64,000 nt of DNA from Pristionchus mayeri (GCA_036245805.1 BTRK01000001.1:22699087-22763086); one strand, 5' to 3'; positions 10,501-23,214 are shown, counted from the stretch's first letter. Numbers and translations: made by a program. The notes: generated from the sequence alone by a model not told the origin.

Positions 10501-11992
10501 TGCCAACACGGGTGGATTCTTCCGTGTGGAATACGACGCGGGGATGTTCGAGTCGATCGTCAAGGCATTCCACACCCTTCCCCCCCTCGATCGATTCGGA
10601 TTCGCCTCTGATTGCTTCGCCCTCGTGAGTTGTCTTCTCCCCCTCCCGTCTCTCCTCTGACTTCTCCCTTTCAGATGGTGGCTGGTCGCTACTCGGCTGC
10701 TCAGTTCCTCTCCCTCGTCCAATCGTGCAGCACCGAGCTGGAGTACGCAGTCTGGGGTACGGTAATGGGAGAGGGAATATCGATTGAGTAGTTCTTAATG
10801 GGTGGTCCTCTTGAGCTGCCCTTGACGATGGACTGCACGATGTGCTGGGAGTACTCGCCCATTCTGATGCCGCCCTGAGGAAGAGAATGGACGCATTCGT
10901 AGTGAAGGCACTCGTGCCTGTCATGGAGAAGTTGGGATGGGAACCCGCTGCAGGAGAAGGTGAGGGAGAGGGAGAGGGGGGGGGGGGAGGGGATGGTGGC
11001 GTTGCAGACTCGCAGCGTGGCCAGCTTCGTTCTGCGGTGATCAACAGACTGGCCAGATGTGGACATGCGGACACGATTCAGGTATCGGAGGAGAGAGAAG
11101 AGGGAGGAGGGGATGGATGGGATTGCAGGCTGCTCTCGCTCTCTTCTCGTCGAAGAAGGCCGAGCTCAACTCGGACATCCGTGGAACTCTCTTCGGAATC
11201 GCAGCCAGGAATGGAACTGCTGTGAGTGAGGGGGGGGGGGGGAGAGGGAAGGGTGGAATGGACTGATTGCAGGAGCACTTCGCCCAGCTGAAGAACATCT
11301 TCGAGACGTGCAAATTCCCCGAGGTGAGCAATCGAGGGATCATCCATCTTATACAGTGAATGCTCAGATCGAGAGAAACTGTGCGATGTCGATGGCGCAG
11401 ACTATGGATGTCTCCCAGAGAGAGGCTTTCTTCACTTACACTTTCAAGGAGGTACTGTAGTGGATGCTGTAGAAGGAGGGAAGGTGATTCATTGCAGGAC
11501 AAGGTGCGCACTCAGGAGATGGCATTCGTGCTGGCTGCAGCAGCAACGACTCGCGAGGGACAGGAGTTCACTTGGGAGTACTTCAAGGTGAGGGAAGGGG
11601 GAGGGGAGGGATCAAGAGGAAGGGATTGCAGAATGAACAGCCTGTGATGCTGGCGAAGCTCGGAGGAGCACAGGATTCACTCTATCAGAGAGCATTCAAG
11701 TCCATCGCCGATGGATTCTGCAGTGAGGCCAAGGCCAAGGAAGTGGAGGTACGGTAGAATAGAGGGAATGGTAGAGTGATTGATTGATTGCAGTCCTTCT
11801 TCTGCTCGTGCCCCTCTTTCACTCCCGAATCGGTGGCTGCCCTCGACAGACCCATCAAGCAGGTAGGAGAAGTTGAGGGAGGAAAGACTATCCTCTTCCT
11901 TCCAGGTCACTGAGACCATTCGCGTCAACGAACGTCTCCTCTCTTCTAATGCGAAGGCCATCGATGAGTTCCTCTCCAGCAAAGGATTCTAA
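7532..11992 (+). CDS. pam-1: Puromycin-sensitive aminopeptidase (M1 zinc metallopeptidase)
   Basis: Cytosolic M1 aminopeptidase that trims N-terminal residues from peptides. In C. elegans PAM-1 acts in anterior-posterior polarity and meiotic exit. I place 30 exons from ATG 7532 to TAA 11990-11992, all phases consistent. Landmarks: N-terminal beta domain ([12 protein letters not shown], exon near 8495-8611; [18 protein letters not shown] near 8658); exopeptidase motif [13 protein letters not shown] (exon 9229-9327); zinc motif [12 protein letters not shown] (9407-9472) with the distal zinc glutamate in [10 protein letters not shown] (9516-9612); then the C-terminal helical domain to the end SSKGF. 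The N-terminus is short ([10 protein letters not shown]) with no signal peptide, fitting the cytosolic form. An ACTCACAG acceptor (7513-7520) just before ATG fits trans-splicing. Introns are mostly about 40-60 nt and many carry poly-G tracts; the longest is intron 2 (about 470 nt). Two introns use TTGAG acceptors (8494, 10815). Confidence 0.95.
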
Positions 11993-13471
11993 GCCCCGCC
12001 CACAAATAATCGATATCCCATCGGTTACCTCGTCCCAGTTCATCATCAATTGCAACTAATCGGTATGATCTCGAAGAAGCTTTTCCCCTATTACAATCTT
12101 TTTTGATATCGCGTAATCGTCTGTTTTATTGCTAATATTTGCGCCTTTCGTTGTTTGCTAACGAGTATCTGTAAATGACGAGATAAAGAATTCTCCATTT
12201 GGGTAACTTCCTCGAACAATCTCTAGTTGCAATGGGGACGTATTGGCAAAAAGGCTTTATCACAGGGGAATGGGCTACAACTTCAGAAGGCTATCTACTA
12301 GCACTTACCCTACTTGTACCTTGGGACATGTATGAGCCATTATTCTTCTTCTCTTTCTAGACTAACAAGGAGTTGTTGTAAGGAGTTGTTCGAACCGATC
12401 ACTCAGGCATAAGTGTTTGAGTGAATGGAGTGAGGAGATTCTTTCAGAAATAATCGAATATTGTATGCATGTTGCGGGCCCAAGCACATGGTACGTAAAC
12501 TAAGCACATGCACTAAACAACAGAGGAAAGACTAAATCGAAGACTAAATCCGATGCTACTTTGAGAGATGCGCCCATTGTGATGGCATATGGGAATATTC
12601 TAAGGAAGAGTTCCTAGTTTCCACAACAAAGTTATTTTATTAATTTTTGTTTAAATTTTGATTTGTGCACTATGAATGGGTGTGATGATGTGCATTGATC
12701 TTCGCCCCATCCATCATCCCTTCCTCTCCTCCCCTGATCCTTCCTCTATCACGAGATGGCGTCCTCGCTGTTTTGAAGTCTGAGAAGATCTAGGTCGTAG
12801 ATCATCTGGATAAACAGTGGGAGTACGGTAGACTGCACTCTTCGAAGACCGGTTGAGCACGCCAAAACAATGAGATCTGTTTACGGAAACGGTGTGCACT
12901 GTGAGAGTTCATCATGAGTAGATTCTTCTCCTCTCATAAGGTGTCTCTCTTTCATTCGAGTGTCCATTCGTCTGTCAGATCAAATGTTTTCCTTTTCTAG
13001 CGAACGGCTGATGGTTTGTGAGATCACATCGAGATCACAAGAAAGAATGGTCACGGGTGTGCTTGAACTACGGAACCAAAGGGAACTCATTCGAATTCCC
13101 CGAATGAGCAGTATGAGCTTCCCCGAAGGATAACACTCTCCTGTTGAACACACGCATTAATTCTACTCATACTGTTCCTGATCTCTTGTAATCATTATGA
13201 AGAATAAGTTAAACATATGAAAAATCGAAACTGGGAAATTTTATGGAGTGATAAATTTCATTCCAACGCACAGTAGATAGAAACTACAAATCCGTCGAGT
13301 TCAAGTGAGAAGCACATGGGAAAAGTCTATAAAGATTGTGCTGATTGCTGAATTACCATGATATCTCAAAGTAGGAAGGATTTTGGGAAATTTTTATGTG
13401 AAACCAGTTTAGTGAATCAGCTGGAAAATGATGAGATGAATGAGGAGAGACATAGTGAATGAGTGAAGAAT

Positions 13472-13504
13472 GGAAGGAAGGAAGGAAGGAAGGAAGGAAG
13501 GAAG
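13472..13504. repeat. (GGAA)n microsatellite
   Basis: About eight tandem GGAA units in the intergenic region downstream of pam-1. Confidence 0.9.
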
Positions 13505-16500
13505 TAGTATGAGCAGTTCAATCAAATCGACAAGTGCTAAGAGTGTAATGCCGTAGACTGGAACAGAAAGGAAAATAGGTGACTAATGAAGAAGTGTAAG
13601 CAAAGTAGGGAGTGTGTACCCTTCCCTCCTATCTTCGACCCCATCGAACTCTCTCCTCGTTCAGCCATTCCGTGCATTTCCCATGCTGATCAGTTGATTG
13701 CCAATTAATTGCATCGATCGTGCTTTTATGTCTGTTCAATAGGTCGAATGGGGTGCTCTCCCTTACTGAATTCGATGAAAAGTGAGCGTCAAAAGTGACT
13801 GGAAAGTGCTTGGAATCCTGTTGAGTAGGCTAGGAGGTCGATTATGTAGGACGAGTGAGGAAGGGAAATCGTTGACAGTTCACCCCCAGGGAGATTCCCG
13901 CTGTCCCTTTCTAAGAACTTTGCAGCACTTTCATCCTTCGATATTTTGATACATCCAGTTTTCGCCCATATTGTTAGTGCAGTTCGGTCGGATGTTTGGG
14001 GGTGGAAGTGTCAATCATTTTGATGGTTGATACTACATTCATAGTGTATCGTGCACGATTTATAGGTAAAAACAGGGAAATTGAAAGGGCAATCGAGATG
14101 TTGTGAGGAGATTGAAGGCGGGTTTGAGAAAGGTCACGAATACCAAGAGTTTCCATTCAATTCCACTCGTTTAGATCTGGTTTCGAATGATAAGCAAGTT
14201 GTGATTTTCATATTGAGCATGTAGTTGAACTTTTATGCTTCCTCGTGATAGACCATCACGGTTGAGACAGAAAGAGAAGGATTCGCAAGAACACGAATGA
14301 AGGCCCGTGTTTGGAGACCTCAATGTTGGTGATAATTCAGAATAGAGAGTGGATTGAGAAAGAGAGAGAAACAGATTGGCCTCAGGGTGTTTGTTGAGTT
14401 CGCTCGATTATGAGTTTGATGAGTAATCAAAGAGGGGGAGCTCATTCGCTTTCCCACTCTCAACTTCAATCCTGTTTCTGACCCTATCTCACACCCTGAG
14501 ATATTTCGACCCTCGCTTCCCTCGTTCATTGAACTCACCCTTGCTTTTGATCGATCAACATCTCATGAAGTACAACGACGATTGCTCTCTTCCCTCGTTG
14601 TTCCATCAGTTGATGTCCATTCGAGATTGTTCGATCCATCAGCTGATTAATCTCGTTATCGAAGGGACTTCGATCACTGCATCGATTCTCCCATCAGATC
14701 TCTTCTCTTTCTCACTTTCTATTCCCATCCATTCTCCGATTACCCGGGTGATCGTTCATTGGCATGCTCGAATTACACGAATAACACTACCATCAGATGG
14801 CTATTTTTAATAATGCGAGTTCTAATCTGCGAGTGCGATAAGTGAGTCTGATGTCAATCAAATTTTCTTCCTTTCTCTTTTCCGAATTGCCTGTTATTTG
14901 ATGGGCGAAGAAGTGTCATTTCATGTGGAGGGATCGTTATCCTTCTCTTCCCTCATAGTTCCTAGTCGAAAGGGGAAAGTCAACTTGAGCAATGCCATCC
15001 TTTCGTCTGCGAACTCCACTCATCTACAGAAGATTATTCCATAGAGGTGAACCTCTTTCTTGCAAGTATTCTGCCACCTGTCACAGACAAATCATTGAAC
15101 TAGCCGAACTTGAGGTGGTAGGAAGTTCAATGAGTAGTAAGCAGCGAGTATCTCTAGTCAGTTCTCCAAGGGGGGGGGGGGGTCCTCCATTGCATTGGAT
15201 GGTGATCCTCTTCTCTGTCTCTGGTAGGTCATCCTTGTGTTCCCTCCTCTCTCCCTCCTCATCTGGTTTACACTTCACGTGATTGATCCGTGGCCTGATC
15301 TCCGATCTCTTTCTCTCCCATGATCCACCTGAGATATTGGGGAACCGCCAATTTCATAATCTCTTCATCTTTCCAGTCAACTACCTAAATGATCCTCTGT
15401 TTCCTACTTCTGATTCCATAGTTGTTGATGTTCTTCCCCTCCTTCCTGAACTTCACGATGATTGATAGGGTGTTCTCCTCGAGTCTCCATGTGACACTGG
15501 CAATGTGAATGAGACACCTTTGTCACATCAATCTACTCTGCTCAACTGGTTGATGGAAGAAGCACGTGAACGTTCTCCATCTCTCTCTCGTCTCTGACTG
15601 CGAGAGAGTGTGGTGAATGAGGAGAGTCTCTGCTGAAGCAGGAGAATGACGTGTCTCCATACTCAGTTCACACCTTCCTTCCATCCAGCAAATATATCGA
15701 GATTCACTTATTTCGCGTCTTTCGATTCGATCGAATCGAAACATTCTTCGTTCGAAAAGACAATCAAAAAACCGATTGAACCAGCACGAATCACAGAGTT
15801 AGTATGAGAAAACATGATAGAAATGAAATCGATAGCGCGGGATATCTCTGATTAGCTGACTATTATGGTAGCCAATAAATCTTGAGATCTCTAACGATTC
15901 TCTTTTCTCTTCCATCTTCACATTCTCTCATTCTCCTCTTTCTCCCTCTAGGTTCTCCTCTTTGAGTGCTCATCAACCCTTCTTAGCTCCTCCGTCTCAT
16001 CCCCCTTTATTCCCTCCATTCACTTCTACCGTCCTTCTCTTCTTTGTCACTTCGCAATCAGTTCGAATATGAAAGTACGGTAGACGATCTGCAAAACAGT
16101 ACACATTTCAATTACCAGTTTAACTTTCTTCGGATTTTCTTCCCGTTCTTCACAAAAATGTTCGGGCACTTTGCCCTTCTCCATCTCATTAGTTGAACGG
16201 GCAGCACTGATTAAACTCGATGGATAGGAATGGCTGAATGGGTGAAGAAGTAGTCTAGCTGCATTCCATTCCTTCATCCTTCTGTACTCCCTTCCCTCAC
16301 TTTCCCCTCCAGTAGCGAGTGTTTGAACCTCCAAGTGAAAGCTTCCCTGGGGCGTCTCCACTCCATCACAATACCACTGGCTCAATATGAGGTTTGCTGC
16401 TAGCTCTCTATCACCCTCACTGCACCATTTCTCACGTGAATTAATGACTCTTCCTAGTCTCTCTCTCTGATCACAACAGTCTCCATCCCCTCTCCATTCC

Positions 16501-17019
16501 GTTCAAAGGTACCGTAATCGAGTTGTCTCTCGTCTCTCTCTCTCTAATCTCTCTTAGATCCTCGTGATCTCTGGGGGATAGTCACGTATTTATAAAGATG
16601 CTCGAAGGGGGTCGGGCATCTCACTCTTCCCCACTCGCACTCTACCTTCCCTTCTCAGTAATCAGTTCGCAAACTAGTGAAGTGGGCGGAGCCTAGTCTG
16701 ATCTCCACCAGTTTCCTCATGCTCTTCGATGGTTGCATTACACACGTTTCTTCCCCTGTGGTAGTGAGTAGAGAAGGTGCACTCTTTCATCTTCGTCTTC
16801 TCCCTCTCTCGACCATTTCCTTCCTTTCCGCTTCTTCACTTCGATCATCGCACTTTTTGTCATGGAAATCGTATGAGAGTTGGCGAGTTCTCAGTGTTTG
16901 ATCGGAGCGTCGAAAGTTAGTAGGAATGAATGAGATAATCGAGATCCCACCCTCACTTCATTCCCTCATCCACTTATTCTATTTATGCTTCTCATGACTC
17001 AGTATCGTATTCCACGGAC

Positions 17020-17030
17020 TTTGATTGCAG
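17020..17030 (+). promoter_or_regulatory. Probable trans-splice acceptor of the SLC17 gene
   Basis: TTTGATTGCAG ends 2 nt before the chosen ATG (17033). It matches the acceptors used elsewhere in the window and has no evident upstream coding exon, so spliced-leader addition is the simplest reading. Confidence 0.5.
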
Positions 17031-17032
17031 AC

Positions 17033-20000
17033 ATGACAAACTCTCCACTAATATCGATTCACTCTCATCGACCGAAGATAGCCATCCTGCTCATGTTCGG
17101 ATTGTATTGCTCAGTGAGCATGAGAATGAATCTCAGTCAGTTTCCAACTCATTACTCACTAGTCAAATTGATGGGTTTAACACTAGAACAAACTATCAAA
17201 ACGGGCCATGAATGTGACGGCTTTCGATTTATCTTCCTTTCGATCTTCTTGTTAGAAGGGGTTCTTCTGTGGTGTGGAAGGAGATGTGATTAGGAGTATT
17301 CAGGCATGGCCATCGTGTGCATGGTGAAGCATGAAGGATCAGTCCATTCCCATCTCAACATCTCCCTCCCCAAGGGATGCGTCCCCCAGACCAGTGTCGA
17401 ATATTCAGTGAGTGTCTCCCCACCTCCCCCCTCCTCCTCCATCCTCTCCCTCCTCAGGGCGATCTCGAATGGAGTCCTTCGATGCAATCGATGCTCTTCT
17501 CAGCTGCTTACTATGGCAGTCTCTTCACTTCTCCCTTCGCAGGGAGACTCGCTGACAAATGGGGACCCAAGTACACTTTCATGCGTAAGTTCCCCATTCT
17601 CTCTCTTCAGCTGTCATTCTGAAAGTAGGAAGTGGCTAGGACTAATCATATTGATAGAAAAACGGGTTGTGCTCTTGCTTCTTCGATCTCAGATCACTCT
17701 GAACTAAACCACCAAATTGATGCTGATCACTGTTTCGATCGCGTTGAAATTGAAACTAAATGTAAATGTAATTCAGTGTGCCTCCTTCCGTACACACTGG
17801 GCACGTATCTGACTCCTTTCCTCGCCCGAACTTCGTACACTTCCATCTGGATCGATCGATTCATCATGGGAATTGGAGATGTTAGTGCAGAAGAAAGATT
17901 GGATAGAGATGATGCAATCTCCTCGTTTAGGGATTTCTGATGCCTTCTCTCGGATCAGTTATCTCCCGTTGGTTCCCCCATTCAGAGAGATCTACCGTAG
18001 CTGGATTCAGCAGTTCCGGATTCCAGGTGAGACCACATTTGGAAAGCATATTCGGGTGGATATACGGGGTCACGAGAGAAGCAACGTCATTAGGCTCCCT
18101 TAGAAGTAGTTTGCCGTTTCGTGCTGCGGTCAAAAAGTGGCGGAGATGAAAGGGAGCGACGAGAATGGAGAACATGAGTTCTCTCAAACTTGGAGCAGGG
18201 AAGGAAACCTGCGTGATCAATCTCAATCATACACAATTAAAGTGGGGGTATTGTTGAGAAATAGAGAAAAGCGAATATTTTGGTTTGCTTATTATGAAAA
18301 ATGTATTAGTCACTGGCTCATATTTTGTCCTTTCTGAAATGCTCTGACGAAGGTGTTTGCCAGTTTGGAAAATGATCAGGAAAAGATAAAGGAAGCGAAT
18401 GGATGAAGGGAGAGGATGATTGGATGATTTCAGTTGGCCTCTCTCATATCTGCCCTCTTCTCCGCCTCCCTCTGCAAGACTGAGTGGGGATGGCCTTCCA
18501 TCTTCTACGTATTCGGTCAGTGCCCCCCCCCCCTGCTCCCCTCTCCCCCCTCTCCCCCCTAACAACACTTTCCTCTGCAGGCACCATGGGTTCAGCCTGG
18601 ATGGTTCTATGGTGCATCTTCTCCTCCAATACCCCCGCCGAGTCTAATTTCGCCTCTGTGCTTGAGAAGCAGTTCCTGGAAGGAAAGGTCGCCAAACGAG
18701 CTACAGTAGGTGCGCTCCATCGATCATTCTTCACTCTCCCCCTTCAGAAGCAAGTGCGGGTTCCGTACCGTAAGATCATCTTCTCTCCTTGTGTCAACAC
18801 AGTCTACTTCTGCTTCTTCGCTCACAACTTCGCGACGGGGATTATGACTGCATTGCTGCCCACTTACTTCAAGGAGTACCTCTATCTCCCCCTTCACAAG
18901 GTAATCATCGAGTAGGGAAGGGAAGAATCCCCTTGACTCCATCCTCCATCAGGTGTCTACATACACGACAGTCTTCTTCTTCGGTCAATTGATCGCCAAG
19001 TACGGAGGAGGAATGCTCTCTGACTACCTCAATAACACCAACAAACTCACTTTCACGAATACGGCCAAGTTGATGCAGGGAGGAGGTGAGGAGTGAAGAG
19101 GGAAGGAGAGGGTAGCTCATCCATTCAGGGTCGTACATCTCTTTCGTCTCTCTTCTGGGTCTATCTTTCCTTCCCTCTTGTGAAGACCCCTGGTGGGCAC
19201 TCATCTTCCTCGGATTCTTCGGTCAGTTACCATTATCGTCATCTGACGATTCTTTCCTCTCTTCATCTTCCATTTCCAGGTCTGGGAGCTTCGATGACCT
19301 ACTCTGGCTACTTCACTTCTCTCGTTTCCGTAGCACCTCCTTATGCAGGTATACTGAGAATAGATATCAGCGAATCGTAGTTAATTGCGAATAAATGGAA
19401 TGTTAATCTACAGGAACTGTGATCGCAGTAGCGATGGTGTACGCCAATACGGGATCTCTCCTTGGTCCAATGATGGTCGGATTGATCGGACACGTTACTG
19501 GAGTGAGTAGAGTAAGGAACTACTGTGGCAGTAGTCAAAAGGAAACAAGACATACGAGAGCATAGTACTAAGCATCCGTGGTAGCATTTCAGACGGACAG
19601 ATGCAATCCTTTACCATTCATTTTAACCTGATTTAATGTTTAGAATTCTCCGTCGAAGTGGATCTACGTGTTCCTTCTGGGAGGTTGTCTCATGGCTATC
19701 TCTGCCACTACCTATCTACTATGGGGATCCGGTCAGTTCTTCCTCTCCCATCCAATCAGAACACCTTACCCATAGGTTTAGGCTATCGTGGTCACGGAGT
19801 GTAAATCCATCCAAATCATTGGTAGCTGTCGCTTGTTAGGCGAACTCGCGACAAAGGGAAAGGATCTAACATCTGAGATAGATCATTGCTGTAGACTGAG
19901 TGTGTTCGTTGTTGTGAATGAATTAAAGAGAACAAGCCACGCACATTAGGGAACGTTGTGAGATACATATACGGCAGAGTTCTGAGATAGGAAATAATTG

Positions 20001-20138
20001 GAAATACTTGCAGCGGATGTACAGCCATGGGGTACTGTAGAGGCGAACACAATCGAGAAGGACACCTCCTCTGACAAGGACTCTGTAGAGGGAGAGGACA
20101 TTGCGGGATACGCTCGATTCGAGGATAGCAAGATATAG
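17033..20138 (+). CDS. SLC17-family anion transporter (sialin/VGLUT/phosphate-type, MFS)
   Basis: Membrane transporter of the major facilitator superfamily, SLC17 branch (organic anion, glutamate or phosphate carriers of plasma membrane, lysosome or vesicle). I place 14 exons, among them 17033-17135, 17304-17407, 17458-17584, 17777-17880, 17931-18026, 18434-18515 and on to 20014-20138, phases consistent. Family signatures: NLSMAIVCMV after TM1; the MFS motif A run GRLADKWGPKYTF; GFLMPSLGSVISRWFPHSER, the SLC17 hallmark between TM4 and TM5; then TEWGWPSIFYVFG and later paired helices (FVSLLGLSFLPS, GTVIAVAMVYANTGSLLGPM). The loop after TM1 is short compared with family members bearing a long glycosylated loop. 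The tail ends YARFEDSKI. A phase-compatible alternative last exon exists at 21025-21098. The substrate cannot be named from sequence. Family call firm. Confidence 0.88.
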
Positions 20139-21214
20139 AGAGGACTGTCATTCCATCACTTGTACCGTGTACATATCCAATCGGGTCGTCCCCTATCCAT
20201 TCATACGTAGTCCCCCTTCTACGTCGACACAATTCGGGAAAGTTCAACTTGTAAATAGTGATAGTCTTTGAGCTATGATCTTTGATCTTCCTTACGGGTA
20301 TCCCTCCATTCCTTAGTCCTTTAGAGTTTCCAATTGAATGTGTAGATTTCTACATTAAGCGGGGTTTGAAGTTCGGCCTCTCAAATGGAAAACCAGGTTG
20401 TGATCGGTGGCAAAAATGAATTTGCTCTCTATAAATAGTGCTTGCGCCATTCGATTGTAATTATCAAAACTCGAGTCAGCGTTAAAAAAAACGCAAAAAT
20501 AGGAATCGATTGTTTTTTCCCCTACGACGAGTTACATGTGTATTGAACTGAATCATGACGGTGTCATTCACACAAATTGTGAAGGGATAAAGAGTGAGAA
20601 TGTATCGGAGTGGTCGAGATGTGTCGAGTGATTAGCAGGAAGTGATGAGTGTGCACTGGAGAACTGCTGACCATTCGTTGATCACTCACTTCTATTGCGT
20701 ATTTAGAACACCTCCACACGTACTTCCTTCTCCATCTCCATGTCAAGACTCATAATCTTCGACAGGGAACACACGATTTAAATATTGATTAACCCATCTA
20801 TTTAAAGATATATTGCAACTGTTTCCTGATCATGGTAGAGGGCACTCAAGCAATTTCCAGTGTTAGGCACATTGCCAGACTGGATTACCGAACCAGAGAG
20901 TCGAACAAACAGAACCCTTCTCTCCACTGTTTCACGGAAACTTTGTCTATTTTTCGTGCAATAATCTTCGTTGATCCGCACCTCTCTCCTTTCCACTCGT
21001 TCTTCATCCATTCTGCTATCGAAGGAGATCGAGATGAAAAGAGAAGAGTGGAGGCGAAAGAAGAGGATTCCGACTCATCCCCGTTGATCACAGAGTAAGA
21101 GAAAGGAGGGAGAATAGAGAGTGCCATAGAATGCAGGAGGAGGTGTCGGAGGGAGTACAAAAGGAGGAGGAGGAGTGGTGATCATCCGAAGTCTCTTTCT
21201 CTCTCCACAACACA
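20139..21214. other. Intergenic, SLC17 gene to dehydrogenase 1
   Basis: Apart from the possible alternative exon at 21025-21098, I see no supported gene. It should contain the SLC17 3' UTR and the promoter of the dehydrogenase. Confidence 0.5.
21025..21098 (+). CDS. Possible alternative last exon of the SLC17 gene
   Basis: After an ATCGAAG acceptor the frame reads GDRDEKRRVEAKEEDSDSS then PLITE and a stop. The phase (one nucleotide carried over) matches the donor of the penultimate SLC17 exon (19731). The peptide is highly charged and carries a DSSPLI string, which fits the acidic dileucine sorting pattern [DE]xxxL[LI]. The acceptor is weak and no transcript evidence is available, so this may be chance. 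Confidence 0.3.
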
Positions 21215-23006
21215 ATGAGTTTCTTCGCTGGCAAATCAGTCATCGTCACTGGTAAGAAAAGCTTCGATTCTATTTCGTTCGCTAAGTTTAAAATGTGGTC
21301 GGTAGAGAGGTCATCGAGGTTCATCGAATGGAATCGGAAGAGGAACTGCCAAACTATTCGCTGCCCAAGGGGCGAAAGTGACCATCACTGGAAGGAATGA
21401 AGAGGCACTCAAGGTAAGGAAGGAGAGGGGAGTAGCCACTAAGAGGGGACTTAGGTCACGAAGAAGGAATGTCTCTCTGCTGGAGCGAAGGAAGAAGACA
21501 TCCTCGAGGTGAGAGGAGGGGAAGAAGGAAGGGGACGAAGGGAAGGAAAGGAAGGGAAGGGAAGGGAAGGAAGGGAAGGAATGGAAGGAATGGAAGGAAG
21601 AGGAGGAAGGGACTGCAGATCATCTCCGACGTGGGAGATGAGTCCGTTCCCTCGATGATCGTCCAGAAGACTGTCGAGAAGTTCGGAGCATTGGATGTAC
21701 TCGTGAGTAGTGGAGTGAGGAGGGATCACGAAGGAGGACTCAGGTGAACAACGCCGGAATCTGTCTGATGGATCCCGACGAGGGAAAGCTGTACATCGAA
21801 GCACCCATCCCACTCTTCGACCAGATGATGAAAGTCAATCTAAGAGCGTCAGTTCATTCCTTCCCTTGAGAGAGAAGGAAGATCCTTCAGAGTGGTTCTC
21901 TTCACTCAAGCAGCAGTTCCCCATCTTGAGAAGGCGAAAGGAGCCATCGTCAACGTCTCTTCCATTGCCGGATTCCCTTTCGCCATGCAGGTTACTATCA
22001 CCATCCATTCCACTTCTATTTTCTCTCAAAACAAACTCCATCACCCACCATAGCTCAGTTTGTGGAGTAGTTCCTTTAGTGGTTCGAATGGCCTTTGGAA
22101 GTGATCCAGCTCGGACCCTCTTCAGAAGGATATCTACTACGCAGTGACCAAGGCGGGACTTGATCAGTTGACAGTCCAGACTGCGGCAGATCTCATCAAG
22201 AAGGGAATCAGAGTCAATTCAGTCAAGTATGCTACCCCCCCCCCCCACCACACCAATCATCCTTCCAGTCCTGGAATCATCGACACTGACATTTGGGCGA
22301 AGTTGGGACTGAGCAACGAGCAAGTGCAGAAGGTAGTCTTCCCTCTCCCTCCCTCCCCCTTCTCCCCTCCCCATTCTCCTTCCCTCTCCCTCCCTCCCCC
22401 TTCTCCCCTCCCCATTCTCCTTCCCTCTCCCTCCCTCCCCCTTCTCCCCTCCCCATTCTCCTTCCCTCTCCCTCCCTCCCCCTTCTCCCCTCCCCATTCT
22501 CCTTCCCTCTCCCTCCCTCCCCCTTCTCCCCTCCCCATTCTCCTTCCCTCTCCCTCCCTCCCCCTTCTCCCCTCCCCATTCTCCTTCCCTCTCCCTCCCT
22601 CCCCCTTCTCCCCTCCCCATTCTCCTTCCCTCTCCCTCCCTCCCCCTTCTCCCCTCCCCATTCTCCTTCCCTCTCCCTCCCTCCCCCTTCTCCCCTCCCC
22701 ATTCTCCTTCCCTCTCCCTCCCCCCCATCCCCCCTCCCCATTCTCCTTCTCTCTCTCTCTTTGCAGGCATTGGACATGTGGGGGACAGACCTCTCTCAGA
22801 TTCCAATCGGAAGATACGGAACACCAGAGGACATCGGAAAGGTACCCAATAGATAGAGGGTATTTCATCTCACTCTCTCCTTACAGGTGATCCTCTTCCT
22901 CTCTGATCGCACTCAGTCCGAGTTCATCATTGGTCAAAGGATTGTCGTCGATGGAGGAACATTGCTCATGAACACTCTCCTCAGCACATTCGCACAGAAT
23001 ATGTAG
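21215..23006 (+). CDS. Short-chain dehydrogenase/reductase 1 (classical SDR)
   Basis: NAD(P)-dependent oxidoreductase of the classical SDR type; the substrate is unknown. Ten exons: 21215-21251, 21319-21413, 21455-21508, 21619-21702, 21744-21847, 21891-21990, 22126-22226, 22269-22332, 22767-22841, 22887-23006. Motifs in order: cofactor-binding TGSSNGIG, NNAG, catalytic serine in VNVSSIAGFPF, catalytic YAVTK (Tyr-x-x-x-Lys), SVNPGIIDTDIW, and the C-terminal strand FIIGQRIVVDGGT. No signal peptide or membrane segment. The length of about 270 residues is normal for the family. Intron 8 is filled by a 41-bp minisatellite. The exon 2 acceptor is ATCGAG. AATAAA at 23127-23132 may serve as the poly(A) signal. 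A paralogue with the same exon plan lies at 48532-50010, on the far side of rpn-2. Confidence 0.93.
22341..22750. repeat. 41-bp minisatellite, about 10 copies, almost pure pyrimidine on +
   Basis: Nine copies of a 41-bp unit repeat with almost no change from 22341 and a tenth, diverged copy begins at 22710. Each unit has a single purine on the + strand. The minus strand carries four or more G-runs per unit. It occupies most of intron 8 of dehydrogenase 1. Because 41 is not a multiple of 3, long open frames appear on both strands; these are artefacts of the repeat. Confidence 0.95.
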
Positions 23007-23214
23007 AAAAAAGGAATAATTGTAATGACCAAATATTACTGTATCTAACACAGTAAACGTGGCTTCGTTTTCTCTGTTGCATGTACTCTGGATAAAGGTA
23101 GATTTTTACAAAAACAAATGTACAGAAATAAACAGAAAATGATTTTCCGTCTCAATCTCCAGCATCTATAACGTTACTTTGGCTCATGTATTGCTCTCCG
23201 GAATATCACTCCTG

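Larger units (their letters stand above)
11993..17032. other. 5-kb intergenic region, pam-1 to SLC17 gene
   Basis: I find no coding exon with splice support on either strand. Contents: the pam-1 3' UTR; a (GGAA)n microsatellite (13472-13504); a 13-nt poly-G run (15170-15182); otherwise AT-moderate unique sequence rich in TCTC/GAGA runs. A distant regulatory region or an unrecognised non-coding RNA cannot be excluded. Confidence 0.5.

Noticed and set aside
14320..16385. Several short frames on both strands in the pam-1 to SLC17 interval
   Set aside because: None shows splice-phase support, family motifs or the codon pattern of neighbouring exons.
22219..22890. Large overlapping open frames on both strands (Pro/Ser/Leu-rich on +, Gly/Glu/Arg-rich on -)
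   Set aside because: They are translations of the 41-bp minisatellite, open because each unit is nearly pure pyrimidine; the region is an intron of dehydrogenase 1.
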